Shown here in pieces: positions 7,414 to 16,208 of a stretch of 20,160 bases of DNA. The notes beneath the pieces were generated by a model. The model worked only from the letters and a program-made list of their open reading frames with translations. It was not told the origin of the DNA and did no database searches. The position numbers and the translations under genes were made by a program. Positions within the stretch are counted from its first letter, which is position 1. Each line of letters starts with the position of its first letter. The DNA is from a virus, in IMG/VR virus record IMGVR_UViG_3300000405_001202, positions 1 to 20,160 of that record; one strand, given 5' to 3'.

Positions 7414-7442
7414 ATTATAACAAAGCCCTCAACTTTTGTCAA
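7414..7442 (-). promoter_or_regulatory. Perfect consensus sigma-A promoter for the DUF488/macro pair
   Basis: The minus strand reads TTGACA (7442-7437), a 17-nt spacer and TATAAT (7419-7414): exact consensus hexamers with ideal spacing. The downstream start codon is at 7361. This should be strongly read by unmodified host RNA polymerase, as expected of an early phage promoter. Confidence 0.92.
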
Positions 7443-7464
7443 GGGGTTTATCGTAACTCTCGTT

Positions 7465-7773
7465 TTAATATAGGTCTTCTGAACACAATTCTTTTTTTAG
7501 GTGTTTGGTTTGTCCACTTTTAAATGCTATAAGCCCCCCTTCGTGTCTATCAACAAACCTATCTCTACTTGTTAAAAACCCTTGAATTTCAGCATGGTTA
7601 GTTTGTAGACGTTCAACTACCCCAATTACTTTAGAAGTAGTTATAATATTATGGTGTCTTCTTCCACATACTACAAATCCCTCAAGTATGTTTATAGGTT
7701 GATAAATATATTCTATTTTATCATTATAGTATATGGCAGAACAAATTATATATTCCATGTAATTATCAATCAT
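7465..7773 (-). CDS. Conserved phage protein with GRRHHN and QGFLTSRDRFVDR motifs
   Basis: The protein has 102 residues. After MIDNYMEYIICSAIYYND it carries FVVCGRRHHNII near 33-44, then QGFLTSRDRFVDRHEG at about 64-79 and ends KKELCSEDLY. I recognise this set of motifs from small uncharacterised proteins in many phages, where the RFVDR-EA pattern and a terminal SEDLY/W recur, but no function is known to me. The paired histidines and arginines could bind nucleotide or metal; this is speculation. AGGAGG precedes the ATG with 9-nt spacing. It lies 16 nt after the RecD2-like helicase gene and ends just upstream of the next promoter, so it probably closes the replication operon. Confidence 0.72.
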   Translation of the reverse strand: MIDNYMEYIICSAIYYNDKIEYIYQPINILEGFVVCGRRHHNIITTSKVIGVVERLQTNHAEIQGFLTSRDRFVDRHEGGLIAFKSGQTKHLKKELCSEDLY

Positions 7774-7789
7774 TTTTTAATTCCTCCTT

Positions 7790-10237
7790 TTACCAATCGT
7801 TATCTGTATCGTAGGTATAACTACTTCTTGCTTCTATTACTTTAGGCTCTATAGTATCGTCTTCTAACATATCCAGTAAAAAAGTATTTTTATCAGATAC
7901 ACCACTTGTTTCTATAGCACTATTTAATGCACTTGTTTGACATATTAACACACATAATTCTTCCGCTCTCGTTAATAATGTATATACTAGTTCTTTAGTT
8001 CTCATATTAGGGGGCGTACTGTAGTCTAATATCCCTATAATAACCTTTGCGGATGAACCTTGATACTTATGTACAGTTGACGCATATCCTAGCGTTAGAG
8101 AGTTTTTAGCTACTTTAAAAGGGACTATAATGCCTTGTTTGATTATGGGAAAGTATACTTCAATGAGTTCGTCATACTTATTAATACTTCGTATTATTCC
8201 TGTCCAACCATTAAATATTTGTGTTGGCTCGTCTTCTAAATTTTTAAGTTGATAATTATTCTTTAGATTTAATACTTTATCACCTTCTCTCAATATAAAA
8301 GTTTTTTTGCTTGAAAGTTCTATTACCAACTCTTCTTTATGTTGAAGTCCTCTTTGTGGATTTAAAAATTGCTGAACTAAGTTGTTCATTTCATAAACAC
8401 TACTGTCCCCTCGTTCTTTAACAGGGCAAAGTATTTGTATTGCCATTATATTTTTATCCACTAAAGGGGTTCCCCAATATTTTTTAAAATGCCCAAAAGC
8501 TTTTTCCGCAATATCGTCGCTCTCTTTATTTAAATCAAATATCATATCTTGAAGCTCACCAACTACTTTTATGCCTATTTCGGATTTTTTAAAAAATGTT
8601 TTTTGTTCTCTTATATTTAAAGAAGAAACAATAATTCCAGATTTTTCAGCTTGTCTGTGAATTTTAGTTAAGTTGCAAGTTGTAATGAAATCAGAGTCAA
8701 ATAAGTCTTTAGCTAAATTTAAACTTCCAATAGATTCTAATTGTGATAAATCCCCTAAAATAATTAATTTACTTCCAGTAGGAATGGCTTTTAATAAAGA
8801 TAAAAATATTTCCCCCCCTACGAGAGATATTTCGTCTAGTACGATAATATCATAATCCAAAGGATTCTCTTCGTTACAATCAAAACCACCGAACTCTTGA
8901 GGATTAAACCCCAACAATCTATGAATAGTAGACCCTTCTTTACCAGTTACTTCTTGCATTCTTGCCCCAGCCTTACCCGCTAACGCACATTGGCAAAAAC
9001 TATACTTATCTTCCATTGCCCCCAATGCATTTAATACACCAGTTAGTACGGACGTCTTGCCCACCCCCGCACCCCCTGAGATTAAGCTGACTTGGTGTTT
9101 TAATGTCATTTCAATACCTTCTAATTGCTCGTCGGTAAATGCCCAACCTTGCTTAGTTTCTTCATGTTTTACGGTTTCTCGCCAATCCCCAAACACAAAA
9201 TTATTCTTAGCTAGTGAAATTCTTTTTAAGTGTTGTGCTATTTCTAACTCTAATTCATAATATCTTTTTAAATAAACTTTTCTTTTAGACTTATTTTCAT
9301 TCTCAGATACAACTAAAATTCCTTGTTTTACTAAACCGTCAATAGCTTCTTTGACATTATTACCTATTGTATTGTTTTCGTCGTCTTTATACTCTTCAAA
9401 AATCTCGTCTTTTCCACCAAAAGATTCAAAAATTATAGCTGTTAGATTATTAGCATACACGTATGAGTTACTTTGTTCCCCTATTACGTTTAAATAATAA
9501 TTAATAAAACCTGCAATTCTTTTAGGGGATTTTAAACTCATTCCATTTTTCAATGCTATTGCGTCCGCGGTTTTAAATCCAATTCCGTCAACGTCAAAAC
9601 TTAATTGATATGGATTATTTTTAATAATGTCAATTATTTTTTGTGCGTCTTTATATCTTGCTATTAATCGTTGAACAAACTTAGGGGTTAATCCTAAATT
9701 ATGAAGTTCAATATAAACTTTACAATAATCTTTACCTCTTTCATATCTCTCAATAATACGCTCAACTACATAGTTGCCAATTCCTTTAACTTTTTTAAGC
9801 GTTTCTTTATCGTGTGAATCAATAGTCACTAGAGGATTTTCAATAACCTTATACATCTCATCAATTTGTCCTTCTGTTAAAAAGGTTCTTAGGAATGATT
9901 TTTGATTATTCAATCCTTTTAAATCTAACGTCTCAAACTTATATATTAATTCGTATTGTTTTCCGTGTTTTTCATTTTCGGTTTCTTTTGCAAGAATAGT
10001 GTATGTTGAGTTTTTATTTATTTCACTTTCAAAAACACCACATACAATAATATTATCGTCTTTAGTTTCTATTAGTTCACCCTCTAAAACCTTCATAACA
10101 CCCCACTTGGTTATTCCCCAAGTGAAGTCCCCTTTACCTAATATATTAGGTTTTTTAGGAAATAAAGTAAATTGATGAACCGCTTCAAATTTTACTATTT
10201 TCTCTAATTCCCTATCCTCATTACTATTGTAGCTCAT
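7790..10237 (-). CDS. RecD2-like SF1B DNA helicase
   Basis: This 815-residue protein matches the RecD2/TraA-type layout: an N-terminal OB-like region, helix-hairpin-helix segments (LKKVKGIGNYVVERI near 150, then FDVDGIGFKTAD near 215), and a two-part helicase core. Walker A GGAGVGKTS lies near 388-396, Walker B IIVLDEIS near 460-467, a motif III-like LIILGDLSQL follows, and motif V/VI appear as ASTVHKYQGSS near 716 and YTLLTRAEELCVLI. Such helicases move 5' to 3' on DNA. The ATG at 10237 overlaps the polymerase gene's end by 14 nt in another frame, with AAAGGA upstream, so expression is coupled to the polymerase. RecB/RecC partners are absent, as expected of RecD2. A role in replication or repair of phage DNA is inferred. 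Confidence 0.9.
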   Translation of the reverse strand: MSYNSNEDRELEKIVKFEAVHQFTLFPKKPNILGKGDFTWGITKWGVMKVLEGELIETKDDNIIVCGVFESEINKNSTYTILAKETENEKHGKQYELIYKFETLDLKGLNNQKSFLRTFLTEGQIDEMYKVIENPLVTIDSHDKETLKKVKGIGNYVVERIIERYERGKDYCKVYIELHNLGLTPKFVQRLIARYKDAQKIIDIIKNNPYQLSFDVDGIGFKTADAIALKNGMSLKSPKRIAGFINYYLNVIGEQSNSYVYANNLTAIIFESFGGKDEIFEEYKDDENNTIGNNVKEAIDGLVKQGILVVSENENKSKRKVYLKRYYELELEIAQHLKRISLAKNNFVFGDWRETVKHEETKQGWAFTDEQLEGIEMTLKHQVSLISGGAGVGKTSVLTGVLNALGAMEDKYSFCQCALAGKAGARMQEVTGKEGSTIHRLLGFNPQEFGGFDCNEENPLDYDIIVLDEISLVGGEIFLSLLKAIPTGSKLIILGDLSQLESIGSLNLAKDLFDSDFITTCNLTKIHRQAEKSGIIVSSLNIREQKTFFKKSEIGIKVVGELQDMIFDLNKESDDIAEKAFGHFKKYWGTPLVDKNIMAIQILCPVKERGDSSVYEMNNLVQQFLNPQRGLQHKEELVIELSSKKTFILREGDKVLNLKNNYQLKNLEDEPTQIFNGWTGIIRSINKYDELIEVYFPIIKQGIIVPFKVAKNSLTLGYASTVHKYQGSSAKVIIGILDYSTPPNMRTKELVYTLLTRAEELCVLICQTSALNSAIETSGVSDKNTFLLDMLEDDTIEPKVIEARSSYTYDTDNDW

Positions 10238-12800
10238 CTACGTTTATCCTTTCTGACTGTAATTTCAAATCACCATTTTCGTCAATTGATTTGATGAGTT
10301 GCGTACTATGTTTGTAAACAGAATCAATATAATTTTTAGGAAAGAATCTTTCCCCTCTACGATAACCTGTTATTAACAACTTATTTCCTCTACGAAACCA
10401 TTTTTCTTCAAGAACTTTACTTGTTGTACTACCTTCAAACACATGAGAAATTCTTTTATTGTAAAAACCAAAATTCCCTTTATAGTATTTAATCATTACA
10501 ACACCTTCTGGCGTCAATAATGTTACTGTGTTTTTATTCTTATCTGTATCTAATACTGTACCACAAATCCTACAAAGAGTAAACCTAACTTTTTCTTTTC
10601 CTCTCCAAAAATATGTTTGTGTACCTGTTGGCACTTCTAGTAAATCAAAGAAGTTTGAGATTAAATACTCTTCTTTATTAACATGTGATAATTCATGAAC
10701 GCCATAGTAAAAACTTAATGCGTCCATTTCCCATTTAGAAGAGGTTCCCACCGCATGTTTCATCCATAACTCATCAAATTTAACTCTATTAATTAAATCT
10801 AAATTCTTAGGATTGCTTAAAATCAACTCATTAAAAGGTTTCATAAGCTTATCATATTCTCTATCTAAACTTCCCTTTTTTACAACTACATTTCCAATAT
10901 CGTCATAATAGTAATCTTTGTCTTCTAACATATTTGTTTCGAAATGTTGATAGAAGAATGGAAGTGAAAATTGTGTTTCAAGTCTATAATAACTACTACT
11001 ATCGCTTTTACCTGTTTTCTTAACAAAAAACTCTTTTGAACAAGCGTATTTTTTGAATTTGTAAAGTCTTACTTCATATGCTTTTTGCTGTTTAGTAAAT
11101 ACATTTAATTTAGCTAGGTGAGGAATATGAATTGCTGTCAATTTTTTAGAGGGGTCTGATATTTTCAAAATAAAATCTTTCATGATTTCAACCCTAGATT
11201 TACCTTCTAAATTATCAAAAGCACCACCTTTTATTAAGGTTATAACAGCACTATTCCCAAACTTATTTTCTGTTTCTTCGTTTTTATATATGTTCATTTT
11301 ATTCATAAAATCGTCTAAACTTGTATATGGTCTATTACTAATTATTGCTTGAGCGGTGTCGTCCCCGATACCACAAATTCCTTTAAGTCCAAAAATTATT
11401 TCTTGCGTGTTAAGATTTGGTGTGAATCCAAATTTAGCTGTATTGATATCTGGTAATGTCATTAATTGTCCTTTACCTCTAATTTCACTAATAGCTTTGG
11501 CGATTTTCCCGTATTGAGTCGTTTTATTATTGTCATTATCTTCATCGGCTCCAGCGTTTACCGTTAAACAAGCTGTATTCCAAAATATCTTATTATATCT
11601 ATGTGCTAAATTCATTTCTTGTACACATATTGCTGAATATGGCATTGTGTGATTGAGACTAAAACTATAGCCAAGTTGACGTTTAATTTGTACCCCCCAT
11701 ATATATTCGGCTAATTTCGAAGTTGGGTTTATTTCTTTAGCTTTTTTATAAAAGAATTCTCTCATGCTATCTATTTCAGAGGCTTTCTTTTTTGCTATAA
11801 TTTTTCTAACTTTATTCGCTAAAGGAATATCAAAACCACTAATTTTCTCGTCCATTACCATTTGCATTACAACTTCTTGAGTATCAGCAACCCCATATAA
11901 TTTTAATAAATGTTTTTCAACTACTTTAACGTCTTCTTCGTTAAGCCCAAAATCTCTCATTTCATTATACCAAAGAGTAATATTGTTTTTAAACTTAACG
12001 TAGGTGTCAATGGGGCTTTCATTTCCTAAATCAGCCATAAGCCTCATTAGACTATTTGCTACAGCTAAGTCTAAAATATTTGTAGGTTTAACCTTTCTTA
12101 CCGCGTCACTACCAACATCAGTATCGAACTGGAAAGCGTCTATTAAATTATTCTCACCCAACATTTCCCACATTTCTTTATTTTCATATTCTAAAACGTC
12201 TGGATGGATATATTTATTATAAGTTTCTTTCATTGTTGGTTGTTGTTCTATCAATCCATGTTCAGCTAGTAAATCCATTGTAATATGTATTTTATCTAAA
12301 GCTTGGATTGTAAGAACGTCTATTTTCAACCCACCACAATAATCCGAATCATTCATAGTCCAACACGTAATATCAGTACCATTAGGGGCTTTCATTCTAC
12401 TATTTTGAAGTAAGTATCCATTATCGAAAACATATACACCAGAAGCATGAATTGACCTTCCACAAACCAAACCTTCTATCAAAAACATTGCCTCTTTCAA
12501 ACCCTCATGTTTTGCTATTGCGTCTATAAACTCAGTAAGTTTACCTCTTCCCTTTTCCTCATTTCCTTTAAAGCAATCATTTAAAGACCAATTTGCCCCA
12601 CGTTCAAAGGGAATCATATCCGCTATTGCTTGTGAAGTATCAGTGTCTATATTAAAACCTCTACAAACCGTTAAACAAGCACTTTTAGTCCCTTCTGTTC
12701 TTAAAGTAAGAATATTTAAAACATTAAGTACCCCATAATAATCTTTCATTGCTTGGAATATTTGTTGCCTTTTTGACGACTCTGAATCTAAATCTATATC
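10224..12800 (-). CDS. dnaE: DNA polymerase III alpha subunit (DnaE/PolC-like), exon 3
   Basis: This exon gives 858 residues that begin exactly at DIDLDSE, the catalytic aspartate motif of C-family polymerases (usually PDIDIDFE). Following segments fit the palm, fingers and thumb: the GYSFSLNHTMPYSAI region resembles the SFN/HAxxY motif, and LKGICGIGDDTAQAIISNRP resembles the helix-hairpin-helix segment after the fingers. The C-terminal part (ICGTVLDTD...KYYKGNFGFYNK...LLITGYRRGERF) looks like the OB domain. Joined to exons 1 and 2 the protein would be about 1357 residues. An ATG created at the intron end (12803-12801), with GAGAGGG upstream, could also start exon 3 directly from unspliced RNA. 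The gene ends inside the helicase gene's start. Confidence 0.9.
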   Translation of the reverse strand, partial: DIDLDSESSKRQQIFQAMKDYYGVLNVLNILTLRTEGTKSACLTVCRGFNIDTDTSQAIADMIPFERGANWSLNDCFKGNEEKGRGKLTEFIDAIAKHEGLKEAMFLIEGLVCGRSIHASGVYVFDNGYLLQNSRMKAPNGTDITCWTMNDSDYCGGLKIDVLTIQALDKIHITMDLLAEHGLIEQQPTMKETYNKYIHPDVLEYENKEMWEMLGENNLIDAFQFDTDVGSDAVRKVKPTNILDLAVANSLMRLMADLGNESPIDTYVKFKNNITLWYNEMRDFGLNEEDVKVVEKHLLKLYGVADTQEVVMQMVMDEKISGFDIPLANKVRKIIAKKKASEIDSMREFFYKKAKEINPTSKLAEYIWGVQIKRQLGYSFSLNHTMPYSAICVQEMNLAHRYNKIFWNTACLTVNAGADEDNDNNKTTQYGKIAKAISEIRGKGQLMTLPDINTAKFGFTPNLNTQEIIFGLKGICGIGDDTAQAIISNRPYTSLDDFMNKMNIYKNEETENKFGNSAVITLIKGGAFDNLEGKSRVEIMKDFILKISDPSKKLTAIHIPHLAKLNVFTKQQKAYEVRLYKFKKYACSKEFFVKKTGKSDSSSYYRLETQFSLPFFYQHFETNMLEDKDYYYDDIGNVVVKKGSLDREYDKLMKPFNELILSNPKNLDLINRVKFDELWMKHAVGTSSKWEMDALSFYYGVHELSHVNKEEYLISNFFDLLEVPTGTQTYFWRGKEKVRFTLCRICGTVLDTDKNKNTVTLLTPEGVVMIKYYKGNFGFYNKRISHVFEGSTTSKVLEEKWFRRGNKLLITGYRRGERFFPKNYIDSVYKHSTQLIKSIDENGDLKLQSERINVDELQ

Positions 12801-12955
12801 CATTTATACCCTCTCTTTCGAGATACTTTAACACTAATTTAATAGTGGGATTAGACTATATCTTCTATTTATCTTTAATAAATAGTGAATGCGCTTCGAT
12901 GTAGTGCTTAAATCTACATCTACTTCCTTGCGGAATAGTCGTTAAACCTTTTATC

Positions 12956-13619
12956 GTACAATATATCAGCGATTAACCCATTCTTTTTTCCAATAGTATC
13001 CTTTATATTTCTCGTTGTTTCTACAAGCTTTACCTAATGCGGTATGTCCTTTTGTATTTAAGAATTGAGTTGCCATTTTAACTGAATTAAATGTTTTAAA
13101 TACATTACCATTATCGTCCAATGCAACAACTATCCTACCATTTACGGCATTTTCGTCTTTCTTATCATACATACCATTATTTATTCCAGAGGTTGCTAAT
13201 CTCATTTTATCTTTAAACTCATTAGAAGAATAATCAAACCCACTTGCTTGTCTTGATTCAGATAGTCTTTGCTTTGTATTTTGCGTGTGCGTATTACCTT
13301 GTTTCATATTATACATAGCATTTCCCTCTTCTAGTAATTTTTTAGTCCAATATGCCTCAATTATAAAACGATGCTTAATCAAACTAGTATCTAAAGCAAC
13401 CATTATAAAATCTTTTTCGTCTTGTTCCAATAGGTCACTATATAGAAGATATTTATCAAAATCTGTCTTTGACTTATGAAGGTGTGCACAAAATCTTTCT
13501 TCTAGTGTTTTTGTTGTAGAACCAACATATATGTAATTATTTTTAATATTTGTTATTTTATAAATTATCGCTAATCTTTCGCTCATTTTATATCCCCTTT
13601 ATATCGAGATATATTGTAC
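12956..13619. repeat. 12-bp perfect inverted repeat enclosing the intron 2 ORF
   Basis: GTACAATATATC (12956-12967) and its exact complement (13608-13619) bracket the GIY-YIG gene. They would extend the intron's P6 stem and loop the ORF out of the ribozyme core. The ORF's stop codon (12968-12966) overlaps the inner end of one arm. Confidence 0.88.
12966..13586 (-). CDS. GIY-YIG homing endonuclease within polymerase intron 2
   Basis: This 206-residue protein would cut intron-less alleles of the polymerase gene and so spread the intron. The N-terminal GIY-YIG domain reads IIYKITN...YIYVGSTTKTLEERFCAHL at about 7-36, with catalytic Arg in EERF; the conserved Glu is probably in FIIEAYW near 78. 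The middle is polar (NTKQRLSESRQ and similar), typical of NUMOD-type linkers. The C-terminus, VVALDDNGNVFKTFNSVKMATQFL...ALGKACRNN, is an IENR1/NUMOD1-like DNA-binding helix-turn-helix, ending KGYYWKKEW. AAAGGGG precedes the ATG. The TGA stop falls in the stem that closes the P6 loop. It is intact, unlike the copy in the RecJ intron. Confidence 0.92.
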   Translation of the reverse strand: MSERLAIIYKITNIKNNYIYVGSTTKTLEERFCAHLHKSKTDFDKYLLYSDLLEQDEKDFIMVALDTSLIKHRFIIEAYWTKKLLEEGNAMYNMKQGNTHTQNTKQRLSESRQASGFDYSSNEFKDKMRLATSGINNGMYDKKDENAVNGRIVVALDDNGNVFKTFNSVKMATQFLNTKGHTALGKACRNNEKYKGYYWKKEWVNR

Positions 13620-13821
13620 TGTAACTTGGCTCGGTATTACCAACTATCCTATTAAAATAGGACTTTAGGCTTTCTTAGTCAGTGGCTTCGTCTTTTTTAT
13701 ATCTATAATCCCCTTGTAAGGCATGTATAGAAGTCTTATTCAACTGATACCGATAGCATATAGATATGATTATCTATACACACCCTCTAGCGAGGTTCAC
13801 ACTCAATGCCCAATATTGTTC

Positions 13822-13846
13822 AGGCAACTCTGGTCTTAATTTGCTT
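13822..13846 (-). CDS. dnaE: DNA polymerase III alpha subunit, exon 2 (micro-exon)
   Basis: Between two group I introns lies a fragment whose in-frame codons read SKLRPELP, matching the residues that precede PDIDIDF in C-family polymerases. Its downstream edge is firm: T at 13822 pairs with the intron 2 guide. The upstream edge is less sure; intron 1 must end in G, and G at 13847 (exon from 13846), 13849 (exon from 13848) or 13844 all keep the frame with different exon 1 ends. The exon is therefore about 22-27 nt. No open reading frame caller would find it, but without it the polymerase lacks a conserved segment. Confidence 0.82.
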
Positions 13847-14188
13847 CGCTTATACTTTATGTTTCCATAAAGGCTAGACTATATCTTCACCCTCAACTTA
13901 ATGATTGGGTGTTTTGCGCTTCAAATGGTGGTTATTATCCATCTTACTCCCCTTTGGGATAGTCGTTACACCTTCAAAAATATTTTTTATTTTTGCTTGG
14001 CACGGTATTATCATATCTTTTCGGACTTAGACTTTCACCGTTAGCATAGAATTAACTAAACACCACGTAACCAACGTGTTCACAAAACTTAACATATTAT
14101 ATTACTATAATATTCCCCTATTGTATTTTTCTAATGACTTTAAACTTTGATATCTCTCATGAGAGCGTAAAAGTTTAAAATTTAAGCT
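13847..14188 (-). mobile_element. Group I intron 1 of the polymerase gene, ORF-less
   Basis: An intron of about 340 nt separates PHWRHL... from KLRPELP. Core elements are clear: GCTAACGGTG and ACCGTGCCAAGC (P4 region), AACGACTATCCC with AAAG and GGGAGT (P7 plus a small hairpin), CACCC/GGGTG (P8), GATATAGTC (P7 3' strand), and a CTTTAT/ATAAAG P9 with GGAAAC loop. The ends are uncertain: T at 14195, 14194, 14189 or 14185 could be the 5' splice site, and no convincing internal guide pairs with any. The coordinates given assume T14189 and G13847, which yields HLKVSKLRPELP. Confidence 0.82.
14139..14179. repeat. Nested inverted repeat at the 5' end of polymerase intron 1
   Basis: TTTAAACTTT (14139-14148) and AAAGTTTAAA (14170-14179) are perfect 10-bp arms, and the loop holds a perfect 12-bp palindrome CTCTCATGAGAG (14154-14165). 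It lies where P1/P2 of the intron would be expected. It may be an elaborated P2, or an insertion hiding the guide sequence. Confidence 0.8.
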
Positions 14189-15660
14189 ACTTTAAGGTGT
14201 CTCCAATGTGGTAAGTCATATTTTATTGGATTCATTTGCGTTATTTCCATCAAATATGCGACAAAAAATCCAGTCACACTACCTCGTGCTACCCCAACAT
14301 AAGATATATTCCACATTATTTTATTAACTAAAACTTCAACTAATATATAATAAGGGGCAATTCTCATGTTAATTCTATTACTAGCTTCCCATATTTCTTC
14401 CATTTCTATATTAATTCTTTTTATGTTCACGTCATTAAACTCTTGTCTTTTATTCAAAAACCCCTCTTCACACTTGTACAAAAAATATCTCTCTTGGACG
14501 TCCTCTGATTCAGCAAATTTTTTTATATAAGGACATTCTTCATACCAATCCTCAAATAAACCTTTAACGTCAAATTCTGGAATATTCTTATCTCTAGGCA
14601 CAATAACGTCTTGATGAAGGTCATAATCTTCAATCATATCATGTATTAACATTGTTCCTTTAAAAGCATTTATAACGTCTTCTTCTTCTAAATGGTTACA
14701 CAATAAATCATACAATTCATTCTTACTCATCATATAAGTTGTTGCATAAAAGTCACCAAGTTCTCTATTGTTTGAATTATCTTCGTCTGAATGTAGATAT
14801 GCTTCATGCACAATTTTCCTATGTTCTTTTTTCAAATAATGAGAGTCTGTAGTAACTGTAGTGCTTAACCCATATGCTTTAGCAATTTTAACAGCATTAA
14901 CATTAGCTATTATTTGTGGGTGACTAGTTAAAAAATCCTCTTGGGGCATTTCAAAAGTTGGTTGTAACTCAATAAAAAAGTTTTCTTTCCCAAAAGTATT
15001 TATGCACCACGTTATAAATCTATGTAGTTTGACCTTTGAACCTTCATATCCATATGCATAATCAAGAATTAATTTACTAAATTCCGACCCAAGACAAGCA
15101 CTAGTAGAAATTAAATTTCCTTTATTCTCACCTATAATACTTACTAGGTCACTTTTCACAGTAGGCACTCTTTCAACCCCATTTTGTCTAAACCAATTAC
15201 CCCAAGCGGAAGATGATATTTGTCTTAATTGTTCGTGACCTTTTGCATTTTTAGGAAGCAATACAAAATGGAAGTATTTAGTTACACCACTCACATAGTT
15301 TTCGGTTACATCTACTATATCATCAATCAAGTAGATTTCATTGCCTAGCCCCAATTTAAAGTTGCTAGGCATGATTTCGAGCAGTGACATTTCTTTTTGC
15401 ATTTCTTTTTCATCTTCCGACGTATTATCAATATCTGGGTCGTCATATTTCTTTTTCAAATCCATTAAGTAGTGATATCTCTGTGAAATTCTAATATGTG
15501 ATGATAATGTTTCATGGTCTGTGATACTAACGCCACTATATCCCATTTTAATTGCGTGGTTTACAATATCTTCGGCTCTAATTACAGAATCTTTCATTTT
15601 GAAGTTAGAGTCTTCGCAATGATTATGATTGCTCATATATTCTTTATTAACTCTAGGCAT
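14189..15660 (-). CDS. dnaE: DNA polymerase III alpha subunit (DnaE/PolC-like), exon 1
   Basis: This exon encodes about 490 residues. It starts with a PHP domain: SNHNHCEDSN at 9-18, DSVIRAEDIVNHAIKMGYSGVSITDHETL at about 24-52, and later SACLGSE and TTVTTDSHYL, giving the His/Asp set typical of the metal site. Residues about 440-490 reach the polymerase palm, with the phosphate-binding GVARGSVTGFFVAYLMEITQMNP matching GRGSxxGS of DnaE, then KYDLPHWRHL. The reading frame stops at 14184-14182 inside intron 1, so exons 2 and 3 supply the catalytic aspartates. AAAGGA precedes the ATG at 15660, 27 nt after the RecJ stop. With no 3'-5' exonuclease insert seen in the PHP region, it is DnaE-like more than PolC-like. 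Confidence 0.9.
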
Positions 15661-15686
15661 AATAATTTTCCTTTCTTTTTAATTTT

Positions 15687-16208
15687 CTAAAAAACATCTT
15701 CAAAAGATAATTCATCCTCTGTTTTTTCTAGTCTTTCCTCACTATAGAACGAAGATATTTTAACTTGAGGATATTTATTACCTTCGTACATATTAAATGT
15801 AAAATGTCCTATAATGGTAATCTTAAGTTTCTTTTTATTTTCCCCTAAGATGTTTCTATCTGATTGCGTTAATTCATCTATATCCCCTTTTGAGCAATAA
15901 TTTTTAATAAAGTCAACGTCATTAAATTTAAATTTAATAAAACCATTGTGCTCCCCATAACCTTTAATATCTTTTGCGTCAACGTCAACATCTGTAATTA
16001 CAAAATTAGGCTCGTCAACTTGATTTCCCCAAATCGCATATGCCTCTGCAACTTCGCTTATTGCTGAGTTTTTTAGGTTTGAAGCTTTAATTTCATAATC
16101 TACTTCATGAACAGTAACTAAATCTTCCTTGCCTATCTTATTATTACATAAATTTCTAACTTTGTCAATGTTTTTATCGCAAATCTCTATACCAAAAGCT
16201 CCAGCGTG
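15687..16208 (-). CDS. recJ: RecJ-like single-strand DNA exonuclease, exon 2
   Basis: This exon adds 173 residues beginning HAGAFGIEI, the second half of the DHHA1 motif; joined to exon 1 the motif becomes AGHAGAFGIE. The remainder (EAYAIWGNQVDEPNFVITDVDV and KLKITIIGHFTFNMYEGNKYPQVKISSF) has the look of the RecJ OB-like C-terminal domain, and the tail is acidic (EKTEDELSFEDVF), as in proteins that dock on an ssDNA-binding protein. An ATG at 16211-16209 exists only because the intron ends in ATG; it has no good ribosome site. The stop is 27 nt before the polymerase start. The complete spliced protein would have 655 residues. Confidence 0.92.
   Translation of the reverse strand, partial: HAGAFGIEICDKNIDKVRNLCNNKIGKEDLVTVHEVDYEIKASNLKNSAISEVAEAYAIWGNQVDEPNFVITDVDVDAKDIKGYGEHNGFIKFKFNDVDFIKNYCSKGDIDELTQSDRNILGENKKKLKITIIGHFTFNMYEGNKYPQVKISSFYSEERLEKTEDELSFEDVF

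Larger units (their letters stand above)
12801..13821 (-). mobile_element. Group I intron 2 of the polymerase gene, with GIY-YIG ORF
   Basis: The 1021-nt intron splits ELP from DIDLD, so splicing rebuilds ELPDIDLD. P1 pairs exon GCCT, ending in T at 13822, with the internal guide GGGC, giving the required U-G wobble. The core shows CCGAGCCAAG (P4/P6), ACGACTA and ATAGTC (P7), a TTCC-GCAA-GGAA hairpin, a CTATTTAT/ATAAATAG P8 and a CACTA/TAGTG P9. The last base is G. The GIY-YIG ORF sits in the P6 loop, closed by a 12-bp perfect stem. The layout is that of phage IA-type introns. Confidence 0.92.

Noticed and set aside
12966-13586. Possibility that the GIY-YIG gene belongs to a free-standing endonuclease unrelated to splicing
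   Set aside because: It sits in the P6 loop of a complete group I core flanked by a perfect stem, the usual position for an intron-homing gene.
14139-14179. Nested palindrome in intron 1 as a second IS200/IS605 mini-element
   Set aside because: It shares only a CTC...GAG hairpin with the 89-bp element and lacks a TAGTTCA-type end.
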